A DNA stretch of 11,295 bases, taken from positions 1-11,295 of the forward strand of contig NZVW01000066.1 in assembly GCA_002697475.1 (NCBI GenBank), written 5' to 3'. Within the stretch, counting starts at the first letter, position 1, and the number at the start of each line of letters is the position of its first letter. Source of the DNA: Aquimarina sp. GTDB taxonomy: Bacteria > Bacteroidota > Bacteroidia > Flavobacteriales > Flavobacteriaceae. A program made the translations under genes and the position numbers. The notes beneath the pieces are model-generated. The model was not told where the DNA came from and ran no database searches. It saw only the letters and a program-made list of their open reading frames with translations. Positions 1-6,098 of this stretch are shown here, piece by piece.

Positions 1-943
1 CGTCAACGCCATTTTCTTTTAAAGCAGAGGCAGTATTTCTGGCTAGCTCTTCTGTTGGCATAAAGAAGTTTAAAAAAGCATAGCTTTCAATTCCACCTTC
101 AGGAACTCTTCTGAAAGAAACTTCAGGGATTTCGCTTAGTGCTTCTCTAAGAATGGTGTAATTTTTCTTTTGCGTAGCTATAGTATTTTCAAGCTTCGCT
201 AATTGTGCGATACCTACCGCCGCATTCAATTCTGATATCCTGTAATTGTATCCTAAGAATGGATGAGATTCAGCTCCTCGGTCATTACCTATGTGATCAT
301 GACCGTGATCCTGATATTTATCAGCATTCTTAGCATAGCTTTCATTATTCGTTATTACAGCGCCACCTTCTCCACAGGTAACTGTTTTTACGTAATCAAA
401 AGAAAAACATCCTAAATCCCCATAACTCCCCAGAGCTTTGCTGTCATAAAACCCGCCAATTGCTTGACAAGCGTCTTCTAACAAGATTAAATTATGTTTA
501 TTACAAATAGCTTTCAGAGCTGATAAATCAGCCATAGAACCGCACATATGCACAGGCATAACAACTTTAGTTTTTGATGTTATCGCTTTTTCTACTGCTT
601 GAGGATTTAGGGTTAGGGTGTCATCAATGTCACAAAGCACAGGAATTGCTCCGATAGAAAGTATGGACTCAAAACTTGCCACAAAGGTAAAAGTTGGCAT
701 AATGACTTCATCACCAAAACCAACACCTGCAGACGCTAAAGCCACTGTTAGGGCAGAAGTACCACTAGACACTGCTTGAGCATAAGTAACCCCCATTTTA
801 TTGGCCAATGCCTTTTCTAATTCAAGCGCTTTATAATGTCCATTTCTATTGCCGTCAAAACCATAACGCATTAAAACACCATTATCTAATACATCTTGAA
901 CCTGTTTTCTTTCTTCTTCTCCGAATATTTCGAACCCTGGCAT
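1..943 (-). CDS. kdnA: KdnA-like DegT/DnrJ family aminotransferase (partial, C-terminus cut off)
   Basis: This is a PLP-dependent sugar aminotransferase of the DegT/DnrJ/EryC1/StrS family. The first 314 codons are visible; the family is usually near 390 residues, so the last 75 or so lie left of the window. Visible features are SSGTSA near residue 59, the cofactor aspartate in LLEDACQ (D157), and the Schiff-base lysine in DYVKTVTCGEGG (K186). From memory it matches Shewanella KdnA unusually well: the start MPGFEIFG, VHMCGSMA near 131, DHGHDHIGNDRGAESHP at 212-228, then a conserved YRISELNAA. KdnA transaminates 8-oxo-Kdo to 8-amino-3,8-dideoxy-manno-octulosonate (Kdo8N), an inner-core sugar of lipopolysaccharide, after oxidation by KdnB. 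The ATG at 943 is preceded by an exact TACTTTTG promoter element 35 bases upstream. The family is certain; the KdnA assignment is likely, and a different amino-sugar transaminase is the alternative. Confidence 0.85.
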   Translation of the reverse strand, partial: MPGFEIFGEEERKQVQDVLDNGVLMRYGFDGNRNGHYKALELEKALANKMGVTYAQAVSSGTSALTVALASAGVGFGDEVIMPTFTFVASFESILSIGAIPVLCDIDDTLTLNPQAVEKAITSKTKVVMPVHMCGSMADLSALKAICNKHNLILLEDACQAIGGFYDSKALGSYGDLGCFSFDYVKTVTCGEGGAVITNNESYAKNADKYQDHGHDHIGNDRGAESHPFLGYNYRISELNAAVGIAQLAKLENTIATQKKNYTILREALSEIPEVSFRRVPEGGIESYAFLNFFMPTEELARNTASALKENGVD

Positions 944-961
944 AGCTTGAATTTATTGATT

Positions 962-997
962 AAAAAAACTCTTTCCGGCAAAAGTATCGAAAAGAGT
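962..997 (-). terminator. Intrinsic terminator after the nitroreductase gene
   Basis: Read on the minus strand, ACTCTTT (997-991) pairs perfectly with AAAGAGT (974-968) across a 16-base loop, followed by a run of seven T residues ending at 962 (the first belongs to the stem). It starts about 34 bases past the nitroreductase stop codon. The stem is AT-rich and the loop long, so it is probably a leaky terminator. Confidence 0.5.
979..986 (-). promoter_or_regulatory. Bacteroidetes-type -7 element for the kdnA-like gene
   Basis: The minus strand reads TACTTTTG, an exact match to the TAnnTTTG consensus of the Bacteroidetes primary sigma factor. Transcription would start near 974, leaving a leader of about 30 bases before the ATG at 943. 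No good TTG -33 element is seen at the usual distance. The element lies in the loop of the upstream gene's putative terminator. Confidence 0.6.
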
Positions 998-1030
998 CTT
1001 GTAATAAAACTTTTAAAAATATTTTCTTTA

Positions 1031-1660
1031 CTAGTAATGAATTACTGTTTCTTCGATAGATCTTCTTACTTTTTTAAATCCGGAAAACATATCATCATCG
1101 GCTCTATAACCCACAGGCAGTACCAGTACAGATTTTAACCCTTTATTTTCTAATTCTAGTACTTCATCATATTTTGCAGGAATAAAACCTTCCATAGGAC
1201 AAGAGTCGATTTCTTCAAGAGCGCATACAGTTAGTAGATTTCCTAAAGCCAGATAGGCTTGTTTTGAGGCCCAGGTGTTTATTTCGTCAACAGACTTCAT
1301 GCTAAAAGAACTGATTAACTGTTCTCTGAAGGGTTTAAGAATTTCATCAGATGTATTTCTGGTTTTCTTTACATTTTCAAAATATGAGTTTATATACTTT
1401 TCATCCAGATCGCGTTCTATACAAATGACAAGTATATGTGATGCATCTGCTACCTGCTGTTGATTCCAGGAAAACTCTGTCAATCTTTTTTGTAACTCTT
1501 TATTCTGTATTATAATCAATCGTAAAGGTTGCAGACCATAAGATGTAGCAGTTAAATTAAATGCTTTTGATAAGGTCTCAATTTTATGTTGTGGCAGAAG
1601 TTTAGTATTGTTAAATTTCTTTGTAGCGTAGCGCCATTGTAGACTTTCTATAATATCCAT
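1031..1660 (-). CDS. NfsB-like NAD(P)H-dependent nitroreductase family flavoprotein
   Basis: This 209-residue protein is a member of the FMN-dependent nitroreductase family and resembles E. coli NfsB over its whole length (NfsB is 217 residues). Such enzymes are soluble homodimers that transfer two electrons from NAD(P)H to nitroaromatics, quinones or other acceptors; the natural substrate cannot be read from the sequence. Visible features are the start MDIIESLQWRYATKKF, giving FMN-phosphate contacts R10 and K14; N66 followed by DASH at 72-75; PMEGF near 155-159; the strand VLVLPVGYR near 178-186; and KKVRR at 196-200, matching the NfsB lysine/arginine pair. I chose the ATG at 1660. A longer reading from 1720 adds 20 residues unlike the family and runs through a perfect promoter element at 1684-1691. 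It is divergent from the thioesterase gene and lies upstream of the kdnA-like gene with its own putative terminator. Confidence 0.88.
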   Translation of the reverse strand: MDIIESLQWRYATKKFNNTKLLPQHKIETLSKAFNLTATSYGLQPLRLIIIQNKELQKRLTEFSWNQQQVADASHILVICIERDLDEKYINSYFENVKKTRNTSDEILKPFREQLISSFSMKSVDEINTWASKQAYLALGNLLTVCALEEIDSCPMEGFIPAKYDEVLELENKGLKSVLVLPVGYRADDDMFSGFKKVRRSIEETVIHY

Positions 1661-1683
1661 AGCAAGTTTTTTTAATTGTGCAG

Positions 1684-1691
1684 CAAAGATA
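1684..1691 (-). promoter_or_regulatory. Bacteroidetes-type -7 element for the nitroreductase gene
   Basis: The minus strand reads TATCTTTG, an exact match to TAnnTTTG. A start site five to seven bases downstream gives a leader of about 20 bases before the ATG at 1660. The element lies inside the longer reading from 1720 and so argues against that start. Confidence 0.6.
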
Positions 1692-1750
1692 CAGCTATAA
1701 GATTTACCTTTATCGTCCATAACAATAATTAAAAACTATAATAAGCATTA

Positions 1751-2146
1751 ATGATAGCTATAGACCAACTTATAGAAGAATCTGAAACTAAAATTTTTAA
1801 AGCCGTATTTCCTAATACTACCAATCATTATGATACCCTATTTGGAGGAACTGCACTACAACTGATGGATGAAGTCTCCTTTATCTGTGCCACACGTTTT
1901 AGTCGTAAAAAGGTGGTGACTGTATCAACCGATAAAATAGACTTTAATAAATCCATACCAGAAGGTACCATTATTGAATTGGTAGCAAGAGTAACTGAAG
2001 TGGGAAGAACAAGTTGTGTAGTAAAAGTCGATATTTTTAAGGAAGATATGTATAGCTATGACAGAGAGCTTGCCGTTTCAGGGCATTTTAAATTTGTAGC
2101 TATAAATAATGAAAAAGAACCTATTCCCATCATTGATAGTAAATAA
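1751..2146 (+). CDS. Acyl-CoA thioesterase, hotdog fold (YciA/ACOT type)
   Basis: This 131-residue protein is a single hotdog domain, the usual size of the YciA group. The group hydrolyses acyl-CoA to free acid and CoA in the cytoplasm as hexamers. The diagnostic block TNHYDTLFGGTALQLMDE spans residues 24-41: the LFGG turn, then the helix with the catalytic aspartate D40. VVTVSTDKIDF near 55-65 and ARVTEVGRTS near 79-88 match the conserved beta strands of the family. One departure is D28, where most members have glycine just before the LFGG turn. The ATG at 1751 fits the family start. Upstream, only a weak promoter-like TACCTTTA is seen at 1705-1712. A hairpin terminator follows the gene. The family is clear; chain-length preference is not inferable. 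Confidence 0.88.
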   Translation: MIAIDQLIEESETKIFKAVFPNTTNHYDTLFGGTALQLMDEVSFICATRFSRKKVVTVSTDKIDFNKSIPEGTIIELVARVTEVGRTSCVVKVDIFKEDMYSYDRELAVSGHFKFVAINNEKEPIPIIDSK

Positions 2147-2170
2147 AGTATTGTATTTTGATATAAAAAT

Positions 2171-2201
2171 TAAGGAGATGCTTAGATACAGCATCTCCTT
2201 A
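2171..2201. terminator. Bidirectional hairpin terminator between convergent genes
   Basis: A perfect 12-bp inverted repeat spans 2171-2182 and 2190-2201 (core AAGGAGATGC/GCATCTCCTT) around a 7-base loop. It lies between the thioesterase stop and the nhaC stop. A T-rich tract follows on the minus strand (complement of 2161-2170) and a weaker ATTAAATT follows on the plus strand, so it probably ends both transcripts and works better for nhaC. Confidence 0.8.
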
Positions 2202-2226
2202 TTAAATTGGATAGATATTAAATCTA

Positions 2227-3960
2227 TTATTTTTCGTTTAATTGCTTTATTTTAATTCTAAAAGCAGCAAAGATTAAAGTCATAAACGGACTCAACCAGT
2301 TAAATATTGCGAATATAAAGTAGTCTACTACAGGAACACCTAGAACTCCACTTTGATAAGCTCCACATGTATTCCACGGTACTAAAACAGATGTTACCGT
2401 ACCTGAATCTTCTAGTGTTCTACTCAGGTTTTCAGGAGCCAGACCTTTATCTCTAAAAGCTTTAGCATACATCCTTCCGGGAACAACAATCGCAAGATAC
2501 TGATCAGATGCTGTGACGTTTAAAGCTAAACAGCTTGCTACAGTACTGGCAAATAATCCAAAAACCGTATCAAATAATCCCAATAAAGCTTTGCTAATTC
2601 TAGCTAAAGCACCTATAGCATCCATAACTCCTCCAAAAACCATAGCACAAACAATTAACCAAATTGTTCCTAACATTCCGGACATTCCACCTGCAGAGAA
2701 CAAGTCATTAAGTTTTGGATTGGAGGTTGCAATAGATGTATCTACGGTTATTGCATTCATTATTGTAAAATAGGAGGTAAGGATATAGTCTGTAGGCTTA
2801 GCTTCTAGATTGAATGTTCCTATAGTTTCACCTTCTTTTTTAATAATTACTTTTTGTATAAACTTTTGGCTCACTCTTTTATTAGAAGGTGCTAAGTCCA
2901 TTATAGTTTCATTGATTGTAATATCGTCTGTTTTAGGTATTAAAACATATTTACCAGGAGAGTGATAGTTATTGTTAGATCTTACATCATAATTTGAGTC
3001 CCAATCAATGTATTCACTGTATTCTGAAGGTATTTCTGTTATCTGATAGTGTAATCCATTTTGCCATATAATTTCGCTTTGAAAAATAAGACAAAAAATA
3101 CCGCCCAGTAATGTTCCTGTCAATAAAGCAATAAGGGGAGGAGTTTTCTTAATAATTAAAACTACTACGGCTACAGGTACTATAAATAGCCAAGGTGTTA
3201 TAGTAAATGATTTTTTAATATCAGTTAACATTTGAGCAGTGTCAGTCACTCCTGAGGTATCTTGCGCTAAACCAATAATTATGAAAAATATTAAAGTAAT
3301 TACAATTGTTGGAATAGTGGTGTAGGTCATATATTTAATGTGATCGAAGAGTTCTCCTCCAGCCATAGCAGGAGCAAGATTAGTAGTGTCTGACAAAGGA
3401 GACATTTTATCCCCGAAGTAGGCTCCTGATAGAACAGCTCCTGCAGTCATCCCTAAAGATATGTCTAAAGCTCCTCCAATTCCTATTAAAGCAATACCCA
3501 CGGTTGCAGAGGTAGTCCAAGAGCTCCCGGTGGCTATGGAAATAATAGCACAGATGATAACACAGGCTGCTAAAAAGATTGTTGGATTTAAAATTTGCAA
3601 ACCATAGTAAATCATAGCTGGTATGATACCACTAATAAGCCATGTACCTGCTAATGCCCCTACCATGAGTAAAATTAAAAGAGCTCCAGTGGTTGACTTA
3701 ACATTTTTAGCAACTTCTTCCATCATTTGCTCATATGATACTTTATTAAAAAAGCCAACAATTGCAGCCACCGCGGCACCTAACAATAAAATAAATTGAT
3801 TACTTCCGCCTAATGCAGAATCACCAAACACATATACATTAAACGCTAAGAAGACAACTAATGCGAAAACCGGGATAAGTGCTTCCCAAATATTGAGTTC
3901 TTTATTGTTTATAACTTCCTCATTCTCTGGGTTTGAAGGAGTAATTTTTTGACTTTCCAT
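2227..3960 (-). CDS. nhaC: NhaC-family Na+/H+ antiporter with a hydrophilic insertion
   Basis: This 577-residue polytopic inner-membrane protein belongs to the NhaC family, which exchanges Na+ for H+ for sodium and pH homeostasis. It has about 11 hydrophobic segments and a cytoplasm-like polar N-terminus of about 24 residues. Family signatures are TGSSWTTSATVG at 144-155, SGAYFGDKMSPLSDTTN at 178-194, and in the second half NVTASDQYLAIVVPGRMY at 481-498, LEDSGTV at 516-522 and the PWNTCG turn at 528-533. NhaC proteins are commonly 460-500 residues. The excess is a polar stretch near 298-390, rich in D, N, K, T and Y, set between two membrane segments. The start at 3960 is the first ATG and lies downstream of a plausible promoter (3992-4021). 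The gene is monocistronic and convergent with the thioesterase. Family assignment is firm; ion specificity is not. Confidence 0.9.
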   Translation of the reverse strand: MESQKITPSNPENEEVINNKELNIWEALIPVFALVVFLAFNVYVFGDSALGGSNQFILLLGAAVAAIVGFFNKVSYEQMMEEVAKNVKSTTGALLILLMVGALAGTWLISGIIPAMIYYGLQILNPTIFLAACVIICAIISIATGSSWTTSATVGIALIGIGGALDISLGMTAGAVLSGAYFGDKMSPLSDTTNLAPAMAGGELFDHIKYMTYTTIPTIVITLIFFIIIGLAQDTSGVTDTAQMLTDIKKSFTITPWLFIVPVAVVVLIIKKTPPLIALLTGTLLGGIFCLIFQSEIIWQNGLHYQITEIPSEYSEYIDWDSNYDVRSNNNYHSPGKYVLIPKTDDITINETIMDLAPSNKRVSQKFIQKVIIKKEGETIGTFNLEAKPTDYILTSYFTIMNAITVDTSIATSNPKLNDLFSAGGMSGMLGTIWLIVCAMVFGGVMDAIGALARISKALLGLFDTVFGLFASTVASCLALNVTASDQYLAIVVPGRMYAKAFRDKGLAPENLSRTLEDSGTVTSVLVPWNTCGAYQSGVLGVPVVDYFIFAIFNWLSPFMTLIFAAFRIKIKQLNEK

Positions 3961-3991
3961 AAAATTTTGATGTTTTGCGGCTGTAATGTTA

Positions 3992-4021
3992 CAATTTTAG
4001 TCTAACCTATGCAAAACCAAA
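3992..4021 (-). promoter_or_regulatory. Putative promoter of nhaC
   Basis: On the minus strand, TTTG at 4021-4018 lies 18 bases before TAAAATTG at 3999-3992. This matches the Bacteroidetes -33 (TTTG) and -7 (TAnnTTTG) arrangement with one mismatch in the -7 element. The resulting leader to the ATG at 3960 would be about 27 bases. Confidence 0.45.
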
Positions 4022-4217
4022 TTTTAATATTCACTTTTACTATTTGTAAGATAAAACTTCTATAATCCATTACTTGAGAAACTTTTTTCACTTTTTTTGC
4101 AATTACTTATTTTGATTTTAAGTATTTCATCGATTAAAAACGCTTTTTGTCGGTTTGTTTTGTTTTTAATGACATTTAAAAAGAAACATTTATTGTTATA
4201 TAGCGTACTTTCGAACA

Positions 4218-4315
4218 AGAAATTAAGGCTAACAAAATATATTTAGACCCCTTTTTTTACCCTATCGAATACCCTGATTAACCTGATAAGCCTCACACCC
4301 CAAGAGGCTTTTTTT
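4218..4315 (+). ncRNA. Possible short terminated transcript (attenuator leader or small RNA)
   Basis: TACTTTCG at 4206-4213 matches the TAnnTTTG promoter element with one mismatch, and an intrinsic terminator ends at 4315. Together they would define a plus-strand RNA of about 100 bases with no gene of its own, directly upstream of the CAAX protease gene. AGGCT at 4226-4230 could pair with AGCCT in the left arm of the terminator, which would allow an alternative fold. The boundaries and the existence of the RNA are inference. Confidence 0.3.
4288..4315 (+). terminator. Intrinsic terminator upstream of the CAAX protease gene
   Basis: AAGCCTC (4288-4294) pairs perfectly with GAGGCTT (4304-4310) across the 9-base loop ACACCCCAA, followed by T residues through 4315. 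It is directional: no T tract exists on the minus strand. No plus-strand gene precedes it, so it must end a short RNA, act as an attenuator 37 bases before the GTG at 4353, or block read-through. Confidence 0.75.
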
Positions 4316-4352
4316 ATGACAGTAATTGTGCTATATTTAGTAAAATTATCTC

Positions 4353-4985
4353 GTGGATATTAAGGTTAAAAGAAGTATAGAGTTATTTTTTCTATTTGTT
4401 GTTTTGCCGGCAAGTCTATCAATTAGTTATCCTATTTGGATCAAAATATTGGTTGTGCTCAGTTCTTTTATTTATGTCCTGTATCTATTAAAAAAAGAAT
4501 ATGATTTTGGTTTTAAAATTCCTTCAAAGCATTCTGCAATAGCATTTAGAAATCGTATTTTGGTTAACTTTAGCATTATACTCATACTAACCGTAGTATT
4601 GGTTTATTTCTCAAATCCTGATATGCTATTTTCAGTAATGTTAAAAAAAACTACTTTGTGGGCTGTCATTTTGTTGGTGTATACACTTTTTTCTGTACTT
4701 CCTCAGGAACTCATCTATAGAACTTTCTTTTTTCATAGGTATCAGCTTCTTTTTAAAAATAAGAGCATGTTTATTTTCCTCAATGCAACACTGTTTTCTT
4801 TAGCACATATCTTTTTTAGAAATACTCTAGTGTTGATATTAACTTTTTTAGGGGGTTTATTATTTGCTTTTACCTATCACAAATCAAAATCTACTTTATT
4901 GGTGTCCATTGAACACGCAATCTATGGTAATTGGTTGTTTACTGTAGGGATGGGAGAGATGTTGGCATTTCCCGGAGCTGATTAA
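4353..4985 (+). CDS. CPBP (CAAX/Abi) family intramembrane protease
   Basis: This 210-residue membrane protein has about six hydrophobic segments and the signature residues of the CPBP/Abi family, prokaryotic relatives of the eukaryotic CAAX-prenyl protease Rce1. Visible motifs are QELIYR at 118-123 (the first acidic residue of the usual EExxxR is replaced by Q118; E119 and R123 remain), FSLAH at 148-152, and EHAIYGN at 187-193 with H188 and N193. These would form the glutamate-histidine active site within the membrane. The start is GTG at 4353: an in-frame stop lies at 4341 and the next in-frame ATG falls near residue 91. The preceding terminator suggests attenuated or independent expression. 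The gene ends in a 4-base TTAA overlap with rdgB on the opposite strand. The family is clear; substrates of bacterial members are mostly unknown. Confidence 0.85.
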   Translation: MDIKVKRSIELFFLFVVLPASLSISYPIWIKILVVLSSFIYVLYLLKKEYDFGFKIPSKHSAIAFRNRILVNFSIILILTVVLVYFSNPDMLFSVMLKKTTLWAVILLVYTLFSVLPQELIYRTFFFHRYQLLFKNKSMFIFLNATLFSLAHIFFRNTLVLILTFLGGLLFAFTYHKSKSTLLVSIEHAIYGNWLFTVGMGEMLAFPGAD

Positions 4986-5563
4986 GAAGTATACCCTTTT
5001 AAAAAATCAATGAGTTGTTGTACTGCTTTTCCTCTGTGACCAATCTTGTTTTTTAGACTAAGAGGCATCTCTGCAAATGTTTCTGTATAGCCTTCTGGCA
5101 AAAAGATAGGATCGTAACCAAAACCTTGGTCACCCTTTTTTTCTCTTGTAATTTCTCCTTTACAAATGCCTGTAAATGTATAGTACTTTCCTGCTAAGTA
5201 AAGGGATATAACTGTTTTGAACTGAGCCTCCCTATTTTCAATATTATCTAGATTTTCAAGTAGCTTGTGCATATTGGCATCAGCATTTTTTGTTTCGCCT
5301 GCATATCTGGCAGATAAAACTCCGGGTTCTCCATTAAGAGCTGTTACTTCCAGACCTGTATCATCTGCAAAACAGTTGTAACCATAATTATCAGCTACAT
5401 ACTTAGCTTTTTGCAAGGCGTTACCTTCAATTGTTGGAGATGTTTCAGGGATATCTTCAGTACAACCAATATCCTGTAAACTTATGATCTCAATAGTCTC
5501 CGGCAATAAAGCTTGGACCTCTTTAACCTTATTGGTATTATTTGTTGCAAAGACAATTTTCAT
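4982..5563 (-). CDS. rdgB: RdgB/HAM1 non-canonical purine NTP pyrophosphatase
   Basis: This 193-residue cytosolic enzyme hydrolyses dITP, ITP and XTP to the monophosphate plus pyrophosphate, keeping deaminated purines out of DNA and RNA. Its length is typical (E. coli RdgB has 197). Motifs in order are FATNNTNKVKE at 5-15 (nucleotide phosphate site), PETSPTIEGNA at 39-49, FADDTGLEV at 65-73 with catalytic D68, GFGYDPIF at 147-154, FAEM at 163-166, and KNKIGHRGKA at 171-180 for base recognition. In the last motif the usual serine before HR is glycine (G175), a small change with unknown effect. It is the last gene of a minus-strand cluster, 10 bases after the KdsC-like gene, and shares a palindromic TTAA with the stop of the convergent CAAX protease gene. 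Confidence 0.95.
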   Translation of the reverse strand: MKIVFATNNTNKVKEVQALLPETIEIISLQDIGCTEDIPETSPTIEGNALQKAKYVADNYGYNCFADDTGLEVTALNGEPGVLSARYAGETKNADANMHKLLENLDNIENREAQFKTVISLYLAGKYYTFTGICKGEITREKKGDQGFGYDPIFLPEGYTETFAEMPLSLKNKIGHRGKAVQQLIDFLKGYTS

Positions 5564-5573
5564 GATTTACAAT

Positions 5574-6098
5574 TTAAGCTTCGGCATCAAAATCTTTAAT
5601 CCATTTTTCCTGTACTTTCAACACCTGCTCAATGACATCTCTTACACAGCCTTTACCACCTTTTTTAAACGAAACATATTTAGAGATTTCTTTTACCTCT
5701 GCAACTGCATCCTGCGGGCAAGTAGGCAATCCCACTAATTTCATAACAGGGATGTCAGGAATATCGTCACCCATATAAAGAACGTTTTCGGTTTTGATAT
5801 TATAGATATCCAAATATTCATCCAACTGTTCAAGTTTATGATGGGCTCCCAGATAAATATCTGTGATACCGAGACCTCTTAAGCGTTCACGAACGCCCTC
5901 ATTTTTACCACCGGATATGATACAAACATTAAAACCTTGTTGAACTGCTGTTTTGAGTGCATATCCATCTTTAATATTCATGGTACGCAGAAGTTGCCCA
6001 TCTGTATTTATAATTACGCTACCATCAGTTAATACACCGTCTACATCAAAAATAAAGGTTGTGATATGCTTTAGATATTCTTTATAGCTTTTTTCCAT
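5574..6098 (-). CDS. kdsC: KdsC-like HAD phosphatase (Kdo-8-phosphate phosphatase)
   Basis: This 174-residue protein is a cap-less HAD phosphatase of the KdsC subgroup. KdsC removes phosphate from 3-deoxy-manno-octulosonate 8-phosphate to give Kdo, a lipopolysaccharide core sugar, as a cytosolic Mg2+-dependent tetramer. Visible motifs are FDVDGVLTDG at 17-26 with nucleophile D18 and acid/base D20, IISGGKN at 60-66 (motif II serine S62), K88 in GAHHKLEQ (motif III), MGDDIPDIPVM at 109-119 (motif IV, D111, D112, D115), and KKGGKGCVRDV near 145-155, equivalent to the GGRGAVRE tail of E. coli KdsC. Its ATG lies inside the last codons of the upstream DUF2520 gene (17-base overlap), showing translational coupling. 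The KdsC subgroup is clear; in some bacteria close paralogues act on related sugar phosphates, so substrate identity is probable. Confidence 0.82.
   Translation of the reverse strand: MEKSYKEYLKHITTFIFDVDGVLTDGSVIINTDGQLLRTMNIKDGYALKTAVQQGFNVCIISGGKNEGVRERLRGLGITDIYLGAHHKLEQLDEYLDIYNIKTENVLYMGDDIPDIPVMKLVGLPTCPQDAVAEVKEISKYVSFKKGGKGCVRDVIEQVLKVQEKWIKDFDAEA

Larger units (their letters stand above)
3961..4352. other. 392-bp divergent intergenic region between nhaC and the CAAX protease gene
   Basis: The nhaC promoter occupies the left end. Positions 4022-4200 are very AT-rich with runs of T on the plus strand, and I see no strong element there. A 25-codon reading frame at 4169-4246 (plus), rich in leucine and lysine, starts with ATG and could be a leader peptide, but no promoter supports it. 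Positions 4206-4315 hold a promoter-like element followed by an intrinsic terminator on the plus strand, listed separately. Confidence 0.5.

Noticed and set aside
896..1138. Plus-strand reading frame across the kdnA-like start and nitroreductase end
   Set aside because: It runs antisense through two well-supported genes and their regulatory hairpin, and its translation is low-complexity.
2513..2773. Plus-strand reading frame within nhaC
   Set aside because: It is antisense to conserved NhaC motifs and has no independent support.
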